Assembly: GCA_002696735.1 (NCBI GenBank)
Contig: NZSL01000010.1
Span: forward strand, 237,652-301,651
Source of the DNA: Methylophaga sp.
GTDB lineage: Bacteria > Pseudomonadota > Gammaproteobacteria > Nitrosococcales > Methylophagaceae
Length of the DNA stretch: 64,000 nt
Direction: 5' to 3'
This document shows positions 37,766 through 46,535 of this stretch, one piece after another (the stretch's first letter is position 1; every line of letters begins with the position of its first letter). A model generated the notes under the pieces. The model was not told where the DNA came from. It was given only the letters and a program-made list of their open reading frames with translations, and did not search any database. The translations under genes were made by a program, and so were the position numbers.

Positions 37766-39115
37766 TCAGTTTGATTCAGCCCCTGCATGAATATTGGGTT
37801 CTAATTGGCCATATTGATCAAGTTTGTTATATAAAGTCTTAACGGTAATGCCAAGCTGCTTGGCTGCCTTGGTTTTATTTTGCTGACAGGCTTCTAATGT
37901 CGACAGAATCAGGCTTTTTTCAGCATCTTTAATCGAAGTACCGGGCCCGATATCATTTTCTATTGCAGAGTGGCCGTTGCCAAAATCAGGTAGATCATCA
38001 ACGGTTATTACATCTTCTGCCAATATATGCGCCCGTTCAACACAATGTTTAAGCTCTCTGACATTTCCCGGCCAACTATATTGAGCAAAAATATCCAGTA
38101 CATCATCGGAAAATACTTTGCCTGAATTTGTCGCTTCATTTCGGTAAGCGAGGAAATGTTTGGCCAGCTCAATGACATCATTGTCCCGCTGCCGTAACGG
38201 AGGAAGTTTGATGGGAAAATGTGCCAGACGAAAATAGAGATCCTCACGCAGAAAACCGGCTTCAATCGCTTCTTCTGGTTCACGATTGGTCGCGGCAATA
38301 ATCCTTACTTTGGATTGCCGCACCACATCACTTCCTACTCGACGAAACTCACCACTTTCCAATACTCTCAGCAGTTTACTTTGTAATGCCAGAGGCATCT
38401 CAGTGATTTCATCCAGTAATAACGTGCCGTTGCCGCCTTGTTCAAAAAAGCCGATATGTTGGTTTACTGCCCCGGTAAACGCACCTTTCTCATGACCAAA
38501 TAATTCGCTTTCAATAAGATCTGCAGCCAACGCCGCACAATTGACTGAAACCATCGGTTCGTTAGCTCTTTCACTTTGTTCATGAATTGTTCTGGCAGCA
38601 ACTTCTTTACCACAGCCACTTTCGCCTATCAGAAATACACTGGCATCTGTCTGGCTGACACGTCGTATCAAACGATAAAGCTTATGCATAGCAGCAGAGG
38701 AGCCCAGAAGCGAGCCATATTGATCAAGTGTGGAGGTAAGTGTGGCAGTCTGACGGTTTTTTTTCAGCTGTTTGAATTCTGTAGCAAATTCCTGGGCCAC
38801 TTCAATGAGGGGGGTGAAGTCGCTCATCTGTCGAAAATGATAAGCCCCCCCTTTACTCATCATTAAGTCCAACCATTTATTGGGTAAACCGTCACTTAAT
38901 AAAATCCAGTCAGCAGTAGTTTGCAAAGGATGTGTTTCGAATAATTTATAGTCAGACTCAGTGGCTTTTTGGGGGGCATAGATAACCAAATCTGCTTGAT
39001 AATCTTGCTCACTCAAGTCTGCAACCTGAACTAAACTAAAGTTACAGGCAGAAAGCAGTTTGCTCAATTTCGCTGATAAGATTTCATCAGTTGTGATTAA
39101 CAGTAATTTTGGCAT
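37766..39115 (-). CDS. Sigma-54-dependent regulator (NtrC family) with a pseudo-receiver
   Basis: The 449-residue protein has a central AAA+ domain (about 140-370) with Walker A GESGCGKE and the sigma-54 contact loop GAFTGA, Walker B GTLLLDEI, and an arginine-finger region ([13 protein letters not shown]: [10 protein letters not shown]). The C-terminal Fis-type helix-turn-helix is [18 protein letters not shown]. The N-terminal 120 residues look like a receiver fold, but the strand that should carry the phospho-Asp reads DLVIYAP and the usual acidic pair is not clear. It may therefore work without phosphorylation or respond by another route. No partner kinase is adjacent. Confidence 0.88.
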   Translation of the reverse strand: MPKLLLITTDEILSAKLSKLLSACNFSLVQVADLSEQDYQADLVIYAPQKATESDYKLFETHPLQTTADWILLSDGLPNKWLDLMMSKGGAYHFRQMSDFTPLIEVAQEFATEFKQLKKNRQTATLTSTLDQYGSLLGSSAAMHKLYRLIRRVSQTDASVFLIGESGCGKEVAARTIHEQSERANEPMVSVNCAALAADLIESELFGHEKGAFTGAVNQHIGFFEQGGNGTLLLDEITEMPLALQSKLLRVLESGEFRRVGSDVVRQSKVRIIAATNREPEEAIEAGFLREDLYFRLAHFPIKLPPLRQRDNDVIELAKHFLAYRNEATNSGKVFSDDVLDIFAQYSWPGNVRELKHCVERAHILAEDVITVDDLPDFGNGHSAIENDIGPGTSIKDAEKSLILSTLEACQQNKTKAAKQLGITVKTLYNKLDQYGQLEPNIHAGAESN

Positions 39116-39185
39116 AAGACCCGTTTTTAAATAATAATTAAATTCGAGTCTAACATGCGGATTTTATAGATTTCTTAACATAGAT

Positions 39186-39218
39186 AAAGAGGTTGAAACT
39201 TAATGTTTCAACCTCTTT
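39186..39218. terminator. Perfect 14-bp hairpin downstream of the DUF2383-like gene
   Basis: AAAGAGGTTGAAAC (39186-39199) and GTTTCAACCTCTTT (39205-39218) are perfect inverted repeats with a five-base loop. It lies after the stop of the minus-strand gene at 39237. The T-runs on both sides are short (three to four), so termination strength is uncertain. Confidence 0.65.
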
Positions 39219-39236
39219 TATGGAATAGCTGATTAG

Positions 39237-39698
39237 TCAACCTATGCGGCGATGATGTCGTTTATCACTTTTTAATCTTAGCAAACGATCCTGACTTAAT
39301 TGTATATTCGCCAGATGGCCTGCAAGATAAGATGACATTTGCCGATCGTGCATTCTTCTTACATAAATTTTAAAAATTTCCAATGAATGCATTTCCATTG
39401 ATTCCAAATCAGCAAGACAATCTTTATCAATTACATCCTCACATGTTCCATATGCAACTTTGTAGATTGCCCGCATTGTTAACGCTAACTCACTATTGGA
39501 AGGCTGAGTATCCTTGAGCCCGGCAAAACGCTTGTTAATATCGTCAACAATTTCAGCCCGTACCAGAGCCATTTCACGCAACAACATTCTTATTTCACTG
39601 CTGACCACTTTCCTTGCGGTCATATCGTAGAAGTTGCGTCCATCTGCACAGATACTCTTCAACTCCTGAATAAGTTGCTGATCTCTGTTATTCAACAT
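39237..39698 (-). CDS. Helical-bundle protein, DUF2383/PA2169-like
   Basis: The 153-residue protein is almost fully helical. Its start (LIQELKSICADGRNFYDMTARKVVSSEIRMLLREMALVRAEIVDDI) follows the DUF2383 pattern of a ferritin-like four-helix bundle, in which a long-helix pair has E/R residues facing inward. No complete ferritin di-iron set is seen. It is 7 bp downstream of the BON-domain gene and may be cotranscribed. Such genes are often induced in stress or stationary phase with BON and CsbD proteins, which is the context here. Functional details are unknown. Confidence 0.6.
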   Translation of the reverse strand: MLNNRDQQLIQELKSICADGRNFYDMTARKVVSSEIRMLLREMALVRAEIVDDINKRFAGLKDTQPSNSELALTMRAIYKVAYGTCEDVIDKDCLADLESMEMHSLEIFKIYVRRMHDRQMSSYLAGHLANIQLSQDRLLRLKSDKRHHRRIG

Positions 39699-39705
39699 GT
39701 GACAT

Positions 39706-40266
39706 TCAGTTTGTTACAACGAGTTCATCTTTGACTTCAACAACCTTGTCATAACCTTTCGCCATTTCGACCGCCAGATCTTTTTCGGCCTCATTTTTCA
39801 CGTTACCTTTCAATGTGACAACGCCATTGTCGGTTGAGACTTCAATGGCAGTGGCTTCAAGCTCATCATGAGCAGCAAGCTCCATCTTAAGTCCGGCAGT
39901 TACAGTCATATCATGCCATGCACGGCTAAAAGATTTATCATCGTTGTTATCTTCATTACGATAGTTTTTATCTACCGTCAGGTTATTTTTAACCTCAGAG
40001 ATACCTTCAATATTTTTTGCAATTTCACCAGCCAGCTCTTTTTGCGTCTGGTTGTTCACTTCACCACTTAAAACTGCAACCCCACTTTCAATATCCGTAT
40101 CAATTTTAAAATTATTCAGTTCGGTGTTCAGCAATAATGATGTTTCTAATTTGCCATCCAGCCAAGCATCATTAGCCTCACCTTGCCAGTCATTTGCTAG
40201 CACAGGGGTAGTAACTAAGGTAGCTGCGGTCAAAATTGCTAAATGGTTCATTTTAATTTTCATCAT
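39706..40266 (-). CDS. BON-domain periplasmic protein (OsmY-like)
   Basis: The 186-residue protein has a signal peptide (about 1-25, ending VLAN) and two BON domains: about residues 45-100 (IDTDIESGVAVLSGEVNNQTQ) and about 130-185 (IEVSTDNGVVTLKGNVKNEAE), each with the central V-x-L-x-G-x-V motif. BON domains bind phospholipid; OsmY acts as a periplasmic chaperone in osmotic stress. The acidic linker (KNYRNEDNNDDKSFSRAW) separates the two domains. It heads the pair with the DUF2383-like gene. Confidence 0.88.
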   Translation of the reverse strand: MMKIKMNHLAILTAATLVTTPVLANDWQGEANDAWLDGKLETSLLLNTELNNFKIDTDIESGVAVLSGEVNNQTQKELAGEIAKNIEGISEVKNNLTVDKNYRNEDNNDDKSFSRAWHDMTVTAGLKMELAAHDELEATAIEVSTDNGVVTLKGNVKNEAEKDLAVEMAKGYDKVVEVKDELVVTN

Positions 40267-40430
40267 TTATCTCCTAATTGATTTAATGTCACTCACTAAA
40301 CAGGTGCTATAACCATGCCAAGTATATAAACCAAATAAATTCATGGGGTTACTCAACTCTCCCACTTTAAATACTTTAATAATCATGAATAAATTACAAG
40401 CTTTATCAGGAAAATATTCATGTTTAACAA

Positions 40431-40452
40431 AAAAGACGCCTTTCGGCGTCTT
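40431..40452 (-). terminator. Terminator of the CsbD gene
   Basis: AAGACGCC (40433-40440) and GGCGTCTT (40445-40452) form the stem. On the minus strand it is followed by TTTTTTG, giving an intrinsic terminator 31 bp after the csbD stop. Confidence 0.88.
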
Positions 40453-40482
40453 TGGAGCTAGTGGAATCCAGCAAAAAGCGTT

Positions 40483-40674
40483 CTATTTGGTAAGCGCTTC
40501 AACTTCCTTTTCTGCCTGATCTTTTGCCAGGCCATATCGCTCCTGCAGGAGACCAACCAATTGCTGGGCATTACCTTTTGTTTGTTCAATTTCATCATCA
40601 GTTAAGTCACCCCAGCTTTCACGAAGCTTACCTTTAACTTGAGTCCATTTACCTTCTGCAATATCTGTATTCAT
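40483..40674 (-). CDS. CsbD family stress protein (YjbJ-like)
   Basis: The 63-residue hydrophilic protein has the CsbD pattern GKWTQVKGKLRESWGDLTDDE near the N terminus, then a Q-rich helix and AEKEVEALTK at the end. Members are abundant under general stress or in stationary phase and have no known activity. An AAGGAG ribosome site is placed well before the ATG (40681-40686). It is monocistronic, between a terminator and a 390-bp gap. Confidence 0.92.
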   Translation of the reverse strand: MNTDIAEGKWTQVKGKLRESWGDLTDDEIEQTKGNAQQLVGLLQERYGLAKDQAEKEVEALTK

Positions 40675-41016
40675 TTTTTTCTCCTTGTTGCTCTAAAAAA
40701 TCTGATACCTAGGGCTTGTTGCTCTTTATTTATTACCAAAGGCTTTTGCTGAAATAAACTTTAAATAATTGCAATAAAGCTCAATGCAGTTTCAGCAAAA
40801 ATATCAGTCACAAGGAATATTACAGAAATCATGCCAAGATGATATGTATCTGTTTTCCATATTAAATCTGGAAATTTTAAAAATAAAGATGCACTAAACC
40901 GTGGTAGAAATAACATGGTGAAATGTAAAATTTTCAACGCTTCAGCGTTTTAAAACGAATCATTTAGTTGCAACTCAAAGTACCTTCTTTACCACTTCAC
41001 TCAAAACAGCAGACAC
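40675..41016. other. Long AT-rich region upstream of csbD
   Basis: This stretch of about 340 bp holds the csbD ribosome site at its left end and, at its right end, borders the terminator of the OmpA-type gene. I find no reading frame, tRNA or clear repeat. The csbD promoter must lie here, but I cannot fix its position. A small RNA cannot be ruled out. Confidence 0.4.
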
Positions 41017-41045
41017 AAAAAAGGCCCGGTTAAGGGCCTTTTTCA
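41017..41045. terminator. Terminator of the OmpA-family gene
   Basis: AAAGGCCC (41020-41026 region) pairs with GGGCCTTT (41034-41042), with a short GGTTA loop. There is a T-run on both strands, the longer on the minus strand. It lies 22 bp after the OmpA-type stop. Confidence 0.85.
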
Positions 41046-41066
41046 TTTCAACTAAAGTTCTAGTTA

Positions 41067-41912
41067 TTATGGGTTAACAACAAAATCAACACGACGGTTA
41101 AGAGCACGACCTGCATCAGTTTCATTGTTAGCGATTGGATGATTTTCACCCATACCAACTGGAATCAGGTTGTTGCCATTAACACCTTTTGACGTGAGAT
41201 AGTCAACCACTGACTCTGCACGACGTTGTGATAAGTTTTGGTTATATGCTTCAGTACCAATACTATCTGTATGACCTTCAACACGTACTTCAACCACTTC
41301 ATCACTGTTCAACAAAGCATCTACTGCTTCATCAAGAGTTGATTGAGCTTCAGGAGTTAGTGTTGCTTTATCAAATTCAAAGTGAACGTCATTCAATGAC
41401 AGAATGGTTTCACCGGCGATTGGACATCCATCTTGGTCAACGATTACACCCTCTGGCGTATTTGGGCAAAGATCTTTGTAATCCGCTACACCATCTCTGT
41501 CTGAATCAATTGGGCAACCAACATCATCAACTGTTACACCAGCTGGTGTGTTAGCACACATATCGATACCATCGACAACACCATCATTGTCTGAATCCAT
41601 TGCACAACCATTGGCATCAAGCAATGCACCTGGAACTGGCTCATGCTCACACATCATTTTTTCTGCTGCTACTTCTTCTGCCTGGGCTTCATCAGTTGGG
41701 CAAAGTAATAATGCCAACATTGCACCGACTGCAGCGCCACCTACAGCACCAGAGCCACCACTTGCCGCTGCACCGACTGCTGCGCCACCAACGGCACCGC
41801 CAAGAGCAGAACACAAAGTATAATCTTGATACGCACGCTGGTTTGGACCTGCACAACCAGCCAGCAAACCAATCGTCAGCAATGCTGCCGTTAATTTAAC
41901 TGTAATATTCAT
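41067..41912 (-). CDS. OmpA-family lipoprotein with glycine zipper and TSP3-type repeats
   Basis: The start at 41912 has AAAGGAACT upstream and gives a lipoprotein signal (LLTIGLLAGCAG); an upstream ATG at 41975 would add 21 residues before it. The mature protein has a glycine-zipper segment (LGGAVGGAAVGAAASGG), then calcium-type thrombospondin-3 repeats (DSDNDGVVDGIDMCANTPAG; DSDRDGVADYKDLCPNTPEG). The OmpA C-terminal peptidoglycan-binding domain follows (VRVEGHTDSIGTEAYNQNLS, RRAESV, ENHPIANN). It likely links the outer membrane to the cell wall. It has its own promoter region and terminator. Confidence 0.92.
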   Translation of the reverse strand: MNITVKLTAALLTIGLLAGCAGPNQRAYQDYTLCSALGGAVGGAAVGAAASGGSGAVGGAAVGAMLALLLCPTDEAQAEEVAAEKMMCEHEPVPGALLDANGCAMDSDNDGVVDGIDMCANTPAGVTVDDVGCPIDSDRDGVADYKDLCPNTPEGVIVDQDGCPIAGETILSLNDVHFEFDKATLTPEAQSTLDEAVDALLNSDEVVEVRVEGHTDSIGTEAYNQNLSQRRAESVVDYLTSKGVNGNNLIPVGMGENHPIANNETDAGRALNRRVDFVVNP

Positions 41913-42084
41913 AGTTTTAGTTCCTTTAGATTTATTGCTTAGTTGGTAATCGTTTCTTGATATCTTGGCTGACACGGTGGTTAATCCATGTGTTCAGATT
42001 CAGATATCATAATAATACGATTTACATTTGGAGTGTAACATATTAAAAAAAAGGCATATTTAATCTTAGTTATGTCCCTGAAAA

Positions 42085-43230
42085 TTAAAAGCGGCTATCC
42101 ATTGGGTCGCTTTCCATTTCTAGGGATAAAGCTTGGGCACCAGCGTCCACAGGGAGTTCACCAGTTTCCGAGCCTAACTTGATCATCAACCTTACTTCAT
42201 TACTTGAATCAGCATTTCGCAATGCGTCTTCATATGAGATTTCTCCAGCTTTATACAAATCATATAAAGACTGATCGAACGTTTGCATCCCCAATTCCCG
42301 AGAACGTTTCATAACATCCTTGATTTCCGCAACCTTACCCTTTTCGAGCAAATCTCCAATTAATGGCGTATTGAGCAGGACTTCAACTGCCACCGCCCGT
42401 CCTGAACCATCTTTTTTTGGAATCAGCCGTTGTGCCACAACAGCTTTAAGGTTGAGAGACAAATCAAGAAATAATTGCTGGTGCCGGTCTTCCGGAAAAA
42501 AGTTAATAACCCTTTCCATCGCCTGATTGGCATTATTGGCGTGAAGGGTTGATAAACACAGGTGACCGGTTTCAGCAAATGAAATACCGTAATCCATAGT
42601 ATCACGACTTCTGATTTCACCAATCATAATGACATCTGGAGCCTGTCGCAATGAATTTTTCAATGCCACTTCGTAGGAGTCGGTATCCACCCCCACTTCT
42701 CGCTGCGTGACGACACATCCTGCGTGTTTATGATCAAATTCAATCGGGTCTTCAATCGTTAAAATGTGACCGGTACTGTTTTGATTACGATAACCAATCA
42801 TCGCCGCCAGTGTGGTTGACTTACCACTTCCGGTGGCCCCCACAAACATCACCAGGCCACGCTTGGTCATTGCAAGTTCTTTAATGATTTCAGGAACATG
42901 AAGTTCTTCAATGGTGGGGATTTCCCCTTTTACCAGACGCAAGACCATAGCGATTCGACTGCGCTGATACAGTGCACTGACTCGAAAACGGCCGGCACCT
43001 TTGGTATCGATAGCGTAATTACATTCCTTATCGCGTTCAAAAGTACGTTTTTGTTCATCGTTCATGGTGCTCAACACCAATTCACGGGCTTCTTCTTCAG
43101 TTAAAGGTTCCTGCGAAAGTGTTGCCATACGGCCATTTACTTTCAAGGTGGCTGGACGGCCTGAAGTAATAAAAATATCTGAGGCTTCGTGTTTTACCGC
43201 AGCTTTAAGAATAGTGACTATTTCCATCAT
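42085..43230 (-). CDS. pilU: Type IV pilus accessory retraction ATPase PilU
   Basis: The 381-residue secretion-type ATPase has Walker A GATGSGKSTT, the Asp box ILTIEDPIEF, Walker B VIMIGEIRSRDTM and His box GHLCLSTLHAN. In place of the AIRNLIRE motif of PilT it has PLIGDLLEKGK, and the C-terminal tail is longer, as in PilU. It assists PilT in pilus retraction. It follows pilT after 6 bp. Confidence 0.93.
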   Translation of the reverse strand: MMEIVTILKAAVKHEASDIFITSGRPATLKVNGRMATLSQEPLTEEEARELVLSTMNDEQKRTFERDKECNYAIDTKGAGRFRVSALYQRSRIAMVLRLVKGEIPTIEELHVPEIIKELAMTKRGLVMFVGATGSGKSTTLAAMIGYRNQNSTGHILTIEDPIEFDHKHAGCVVTQREVGVDTDSYEVALKNSLRQAPDVIMIGEIRSRDTMDYGISFAETGHLCLSTLHANNANQAMERVINFFPEDRHQQLFLDLSLNLKAVVAQRLIPKKDGSGRAVAVEVLLNTPLIGDLLEKGKVAEIKDVMKRSRELGMQTFDQSLYDLYKAGEISYEDALRNADSSNEVRLMIKLGSETGELPVDAGAQALSLEMESDPMDSRF

Positions 43231-43236
43231 GATCTC

Positions 43237-44274
43237 CTAACGGAACAGATCCTTGTTCACGGCACGGGGTAATGCTTCATGCTTGGTAATTTGCTGACGA
43301 CGTACCAAATCCTGTAAACACTGATCCAATGTCTGCATTCCTAAGGCACCACCTGTTTGAATTGAAGAATACATTTGCGGGACTTTATCTTCACGAATCA
43401 GATTACGGATAGCCGGCGTACCAATCATAATTTCATGTGCCGCAATGCGCCCCCCTCCGACTTTCTTCAATAGCGTCTGGGAAATAACCGCACGTAAGGA
43501 TTCTGACAACATGGAACGTACCATATCCTTTTCCGCCGCCGGAAACACATCAATAATACGGTCTATGGTTTTTGCCGCTGATGAGGTATGCAGGGTGCCA
43601 AATACCAGGTGACCGGTTTCCGCGGCAGTCAGTGCCAGACGAATGGTTTCCAGATCACGTAATTCCCCGACCAGAATTATGTCAGGATCTTCCCGCAAAG
43701 CACTGCGTAATGCCTCACTGAAGCCATGGGTGTCACGATGCACTTCACGTTGATTGATTAGACATTTCTTACTGCGGTGTACAAATTCAATCGGGTCTTC
43801 AATGGTTAGTATATGTTCGTTATCTTTTTCATTACGATAATTAATCATTGCAGCCAACGTGGTCGACTTACCGGAACCAGTCGGTCCAGTGACCAGCACA
43901 ATACCGCGATTATTGTCGGAAATCTGTTTGAAAATCTCGGGGGCACCCAATTCTTCCAGTGTCAGCACCGTTGAAGGTATGGTCCGGAAAACCGCGGCTG
44001 CCCCCCGGTTCTGATTAAACACATTGACCCGGAAACGCGCCAGATTGGGAATCTCAAACGAAAAGTCTGCCTCCAGAAACTCTTCAAAATCCTTACGCTG
44101 ACGGTCATTCATGATGTCATATATCATGGCATGCACTTCTTTGTGTTCCATAGCAGGCAAATTGATGCGTTTTATATCGCCATCAACCCGAATCATTGGC
44201 GGCTCACCAGAAGAGATGTGCAAATCGGATGCATTGTTTTTTGCACTAAAGGTCAGCAATTCAGTAATATCCAT
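43237..44274 (-). CDS. pilT: Type IV pilus retraction ATPase PilT
   Basis: The start is set at the ATG at 44274, since AAGGA lies six bases upstream; an ATG two codons earlier leaves no spacing. The 345-residue protein has Walker A GPTGSGKSTT, the Asp box LTIEDPIEFVHR, Walker B IILVGELRDLETI and the retraction motif AIRNLIRE. It depolymerises pili during twitching. The arrangement divergent from yggS-proC-yggT is standard in gammaproteobacteria. Confidence 0.96.
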   Translation of the reverse strand: MDITELLTFSAKNNASDLHISSGEPPMIRVDGDIKRINLPAMEHKEVHAMIYDIMNDRQRKDFEEFLEADFSFEIPNLARFRVNVFNQNRGAAAVFRTIPSTVLTLEELGAPEIFKQISDNNRGIVLVTGPTGSGKSTTLAAMINYRNEKDNEHILTIEDPIEFVHRSKKCLINQREVHRDTHGFSEALRSALREDPDIILVGELRDLETIRLALTAAETGHLVFGTLHTSSAAKTIDRIIDVFPAAEKDMVRSMLSESLRAVISQTLLKKVGGGRIAAHEIMIGTPAIRNLIREDKVPQMYSSIQTGGALGMQTLDQCLQDLVRRQQITKHEALPRAVNKDLFR

Positions 44275-44365
44275 GCACATTCCTTAATTCGATAATGATG
44301 GCTACATGTCGATGACAACATAGCGAATACTGTTAAAGGTAGCGCGCTCCAGACTGGCTTGCAAC

Positions 44366-45064
44366 ATGACAAATTCAAAAACACGTCTGCAATCTGTGAT
44401 GAACTTCATCAAATTGGCAGAACAACAGGCTAATCGCTCCCCAGGCTCAGTGAAATTGCTTGCTGTAAGCAAAACCTGGCCGGCATCCCGGCTACGTGAG
44501 CTAGCTGAAGCAGGACAGATACGCTTTGGTGAAAACTACCTGCAGGAAGCCTTACAAAAAATCGCAGAATTAGCAGATTTACAACTGGAATGGCATTTTA
44601 TCGGCCCAGTTCAATCCAACAAAACCCGTGACATTGCTGCCAACTTTGATTGGGTCGAGAGTGTGGACAGGCTTAAAATTGCGCAACGGTTATCTGACCA
44701 GCGACCTACTGAAAAACCGCCTTTGAATATTTGTCTGCAAGTCAATATTGATGATGAAGCCAGCAAGGCAGGTGTTCATGCCGACGGTTTAATGGAACTC
44801 GCTGCTGCAGTAAGCCAACTGAAAAATATTCGGTTGCGGGGTTTAATGATCATTCCGGCAATTGCAGAAACGGTTGAACAACAGCTCGATGCCTTTGCCC
44901 GGGCGCAGCAACTTTTTTCTCAACTTAAAACCAACCACGCTACCGTTGATACTTTATCAATGGGGATGTCAGCTGATATGCAGCCAGCTATCTCGCAAGG
45001 CAGCACCATGGTCCGGATTGGGACGGCGCTGTTTGGTGAGAGACATACACCCAATAAACAATAA
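44366..45064 (+). CDS. yggS: Pyridoxal-phosphate homeostasis protein YggS (PLPBP)
   Basis: The 232-residue protein is a single-domain alanine-racemase-type TIM barrel with the PLP lysine in LLAVSKTWPA. FGENYLQEA, WHFIGPVQSNK and LSMGMSADMQPAI are family signatures. It controls PLP levels and amino acid balance and has no known catalytic role. It is followed after 48 bp by proC. Confidence 0.95.
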   Translation: MTNSKTRLQSVMNFIKLAEQQANRSPGSVKLLAVSKTWPASRLRELAEAGQIRFGENYLQEALQKIAELADLQLEWHFIGPVQSNKTRDIAANFDWVESVDRLKIAQRLSDQRPTEKPPLNICLQVNIDDEASKAGVHADGLMELAAAVSQLKNIRLRGLMIIPAIAETVEQQLDAFARAQQLFSQLKTNHATVDTLSMGMSADMQPAISQGSTMVRIGTALFGERHTPNKQ

Positions 45065-45112
45065 CCAGTACACTACAGTGTTGAAGAGTCCGTCCCAATG
45101 GAGAAAGTTTAA

Positions 45113-45946
45113 ATGATACCTTGCAAGCTCGCCTTTATCGGCGGTGGAAATATGGCGCGCAGTTTAATTGGTGGCTTAATCGCCAATGGCATGTCAGCTG
45201 AAGATATCCACGTTGCTGATAAAAATGCCGCAACACTTGAGTCACTTAACCGTCAATATCCTGTGCAGACGTTTACCAGCAACCAACATGCTATCGAAGG
45301 TGCTGATGTCATTATTATTGCTGTCAAACCTCAGCAACTGCAAGAGGTTGTTAAAGCGCTTCATTCTTCCTGGCAAGAAAAGCAATTACTGATTTCAATT
45401 GCCGCCGGCATCCGTATTGAAGATATTAGCCGTTGGCTGGATAAACCACAGGCTGCGATTGTGCGTGCAATGCCCAATACGCCAGCGTTGGTGGAAGCCG
45501 GCGCTACCGCGCTGTTTGCAAATGAATATGTTAGCCACCAGCAGCATGAATTGGCGGAATCCATCTTGCGTGCCTGTGGTTTGGCAATCTGGCTGAAAGA
45601 AGAAAAACACATGGATGCTGTTACTGCCGTTTCCGGCAGCGGCCCGGCCTATTTCTTTCTGGTGATGGAAGCGATGGAAAATGCGGCTATTGAACTTGGC
45701 TTACCGCAGGAAACCGCGCGACTGTTATGTTTGGAAACCGCATTCGGAGCCGCTAAAATGGCCCTTGAAAGTGGCGAATCTGCCAGCACTTTGCGTAAAC
45801 AGGTCACCTCTCCCGGCGGCACGACTGAAAGAGCTATTCATGAACTGGAAGATGGTGGTTTACATGGCTTATTTGAAAACGCATTAGTGGCGGCGGCTTT
45901 GCGCGCAAGAGAGCTGGCCAATGAACTGGGACAAGACCATGCCTAA
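45113..45946 (+). CDS. proC: Pyrroline-5-carboxylate reductase
   Basis: The 277-residue protein has the NADPH-binding FIGGGNMARSLIGG at the start, then RAMPNTPALV and the C-terminal AVSGSGPAYFFLVMEAM and TSPGGTTERAIHELEDGG motifs. It makes the last step of proline synthesis. Its end overlaps the yggT gene by 26 bp, so they are translated as one unit. Confidence 0.97.
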   Translation: MIPCKLAFIGGGNMARSLIGGLIANGMSAEDIHVADKNAATLESLNRQYPVQTFTSNQHAIEGADVIIIAVKPQQLQEVVKALHSSWQEKQLLISIAAGIRIEDISRWLDKPQAAIVRAMPNTPALVEAGATALFANEYVSHQQHELAESILRACGLAIWLKEEKHMDAVTAVSGSGPAYFFLVMEAMENAAIELGLPQETARLLCLETAFGAAKMALESGESASTLRKQVTSPGGTTERAIHELEDGGLHGLFENALVAAALRARELANELGQDHA

Positions 45947-46514
45947 TAGCTATTTTTCAAATCCATTGATGTTTCTGATTGAAACACTTTTTCAGCTTTA
46001 TATGTATATCGTTGCCATACGGTTATTGTTACCGCTGATAAGGACTTCATTTACCCATCCTTTGATTCAGACCATTATCCGAATTACCGAGCCACTTTGT
46101 GCTCCGTTACGCAGTTTTATGCCTAGCACTCGAAAATTTGATTCTGCCGTTTTGCTGCTATTGATTCTGGTCACTTTAGTCAAACTGACGTTGCTACTGA
46201 GTCTGGCTGGGGCATGGCCCGCCCTTATTGGCCTGGTTCTACTGACGGCTGCAGAATTATTTTCCCTGTTTATCAGCCTGTTTACAGTGACGATTATTAT
46301 CGAAGTACTGCTTAGCTGGCTGGCTCCTCAAGGATATAATCCGGTCGCCAGTCTGATTCAGGCAATAAATGCCCCTTTGCTGGATCCAGTACGTAAAAGA
46401 ATGCCGTTAATGGGTGGCATTGATTTATCGCCATTAGTCGTCATATTAGGGCTGCAGGTTCTGTCGATGCTGGTGATGCCTTTACTGCTCGGTTCAGCGT
46501 ACCCCCAGTATTAA
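45921..46514 (+). CDS. yggT: YggT family membrane protein
   Basis: The 197-residue protein has two YGGT repeats, each with a pair of membrane segments. The family motifs are in the first half (YIVAIRLLLPL...PLCAPLRSFMP) and the second (IEVLLSWLAPQGYNPVASLI...PLLDPVRKRMP). Its role is unclear; it has been linked to osmotic or cell-division functions in other bacteria. The start lies inside the proC reading frame. Confidence 0.92.
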   Translation: MNWDKTMPNSYFSNPLMFLIETLFQLYMYIVAIRLLLPLIRTSFTHPLIQTIIRITEPLCAPLRSFMPSTRKFDSAVLLLLILVTLVKLTLLLSLAGAWPALIGLVLLTAAELFSLFISLFTVTIIIEVLLSWLAPQGYNPVASLIQAINAPLLDPVRKRMPLMGGIDLSPLVVILGLQVLSMLVMPLLLGSAYPQY

Positions 46515-46535
46515 TTTTATAGGACACAGTACATT

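Noticed and set aside
41228..41899. Overlapping plus-strand frames opposite the OmpA-type gene
   Set aside because: They are translations of the antisense of the Gly/Ala-rich and repeat regions and have Leu/His- or Pro/Ala-rich composition.
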